Positions 63,752-64,000 of a DNA stretch of 64,000 nucleotides are shown here, one piece after another. A model generated the notes under the pieces. It was not told the DNA's origin. It searched no databases and saw only the letters and a program-made list of their open reading frames with translations. Source of the DNA: Bradyrhizobium sp. Ai1a-2 (GTDB lineage: Bacteria > Pseudomonadota > Alphaproteobacteria > Rhizobiales > Xanthobacteraceae); the NCBI RefSeq assembly GCF_000426245.1, contig NZ_AUEZ01000001.1:186001-250000 (forward strand), in the 5' to 3' direction. Made by a program: the position numbers and the translations under genes. Position 1 is the first letter of the stretch, and every line of letters starts with the position of its first letter.

Positions 63752-64000
63752 TTGAGAACACTTCGCCAGCTTTTGTCCGGGGAGGACGTCATCCAGCTTG
63801 CAATCCGGCTTGGATTGCTGGCTTTTCTGATTTACTGGACTTTTGTCCTTGTGCGCCCCTTCGTGCCGATCGTGACCTGGAGTGTGGTGCTCGCCGTCGC
63901 GTTCTATCCAGTCTTTAGCGGCCTCGCCAAGTTGCTGGGCGGGCGTCCGAAGCTGGCGGCGGCAATTCTCACCACCGTCAACCTCGCGATAGTCATCGGG
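63752..64000 (+). CDS. AI-2E (PerM) family membrane transporter, 5' part only
   Basis: The frame continues to the window edge and gives 83 residues: a short cytoplasmic start (RTLRQLLSGEDVIQLAIR), then two hydrophobic helices with LVRPFVPIVTWSVVLAVAFYPVF. This is the hallmark opening of AI-2E/PerM family proteins. No ATG exists in frame after the last stop at 63686. TTG at 63752, with GAGGG 7 nt upstream, is the only sensible start. The family exports small molecules or ions; the substrate is unknown. An FNR/FixK box lies upstream. Confidence 0.8.
   Translation, partial: MRTLRQLLSGEDVIQLAIRLGLLAFLIYWTFVLVRPFVPIVTWSVVLAVAFYPVFSGLAKLLGGRPKLAAAILTTVNLAIVIG

Noticed and set aside
1..64000. CRISPR arrays, tRNA/rRNA genes, insertion sequences, prophage
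   Set aside because: No regularly spaced repeats, no tRNA-like cloverleaf or rRNA stretch noticed, and no transposase, integrase or phage protein among the readable frames.

Overview
The window is GC-rich DNA from an alphaproteobacterium, most likely the Bradyrhizobium/Rhodopseudomonas group (Nitrobacteraceae). This is inferred from the gene families: a nosRZDFYLX cluster with a Tat-exported NosZ, BioR-type control of a bioBFDA operon, FixK/FNR-type boxes, many Liv and Bug solute-binding proteins, and a GAGCATGATC...GATCATGCTC intergenic repeat that I recall from that group. No rRNA, tRNA, CRISPR array or insertion sequence was seen.

Layout. (1) 1-13.6 kb is a surface-polysaccharide region. 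It holds an edge-truncated secreted protein, an FkbM methyltransferase, a 51-codon remnant of UDP-glucose dehydrogenase, the dTDP-L-rhamnose genes arranged as rfbBA (minus) divergent from rfbCD (plus), two very large multidomain glycosyltransferases, a hypothetical protein and a GT4 glycosyltransferase. (2) 14-16.2 kb has a small secreted protein and an iron-export-type ABC transporter (fetAB family). (3) 16.2-26.6 kb is a redox/quinone region: a di-haem peroxidase, a lactate/malate dehydrogenase-like protein with altered substrate residues, an FAD/NAD(P) oxidoreductase, an alternative-oxidase homologue lacking two iron ligands, a divergent Crp/Fnr regulator, a small unknown protein, the O2-independent ubiquinone genes ubiT-ubiU-ubiV (ubiV broken by an in-frame amber codon) and a divergent ubiD. 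A 16-bp palindrome beside the regulator has a 12/16 match in the ubiT-ubiD intergenic region, which suggests one regulon. (4) 26.6-31.5 kb is bioBFDA, with bioR divergent and three copies of a BioR-like box between them. (5) 31.5-44.5 kb is an uptake and catabolic island for an unidentified organic acid or branched substrate: a Bug protein, a GntR regulator, an SDR, two tandem paralogous Liv binding proteins, LivF, a LivM-LivG fusion, LivH, two MmgE/PrpD proteins, a hydroxyisobutyrate-dehydrogenase-like protein and a CMD-family protein. (6) 44.5-54.1 kb has a YbaN-like membrane protein and the complete nosRZDFYLX operon, with an FNR/FixK-like box upstream of nosR. (7) 54.1-64 kb has a ferritin-like protein, a slipin/NfeD pair, a 952-residue winged-helix/NTPase/TPR regulator, a GMC oxidoreductase, the intergenic repeat, a GNAT acetyltransferase, a small cysteine-rich secreted protein and the start of an AI-2E-family membrane protein. 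Perfect TTGAT-N4-ATCAA boxes lie upstream of the GNAT and AI-2E genes.

The strongest theme is life at low oxygen: N2O respiration, O2-independent ubiquinone synthesis, a quinol-oxidase-like protein and several Crp/Fnr-type sites. The most unusual items are the oxidase homologue with replaced metal ligands, the amber-interrupted ubiV and the 16-bp site shared by their control regions.
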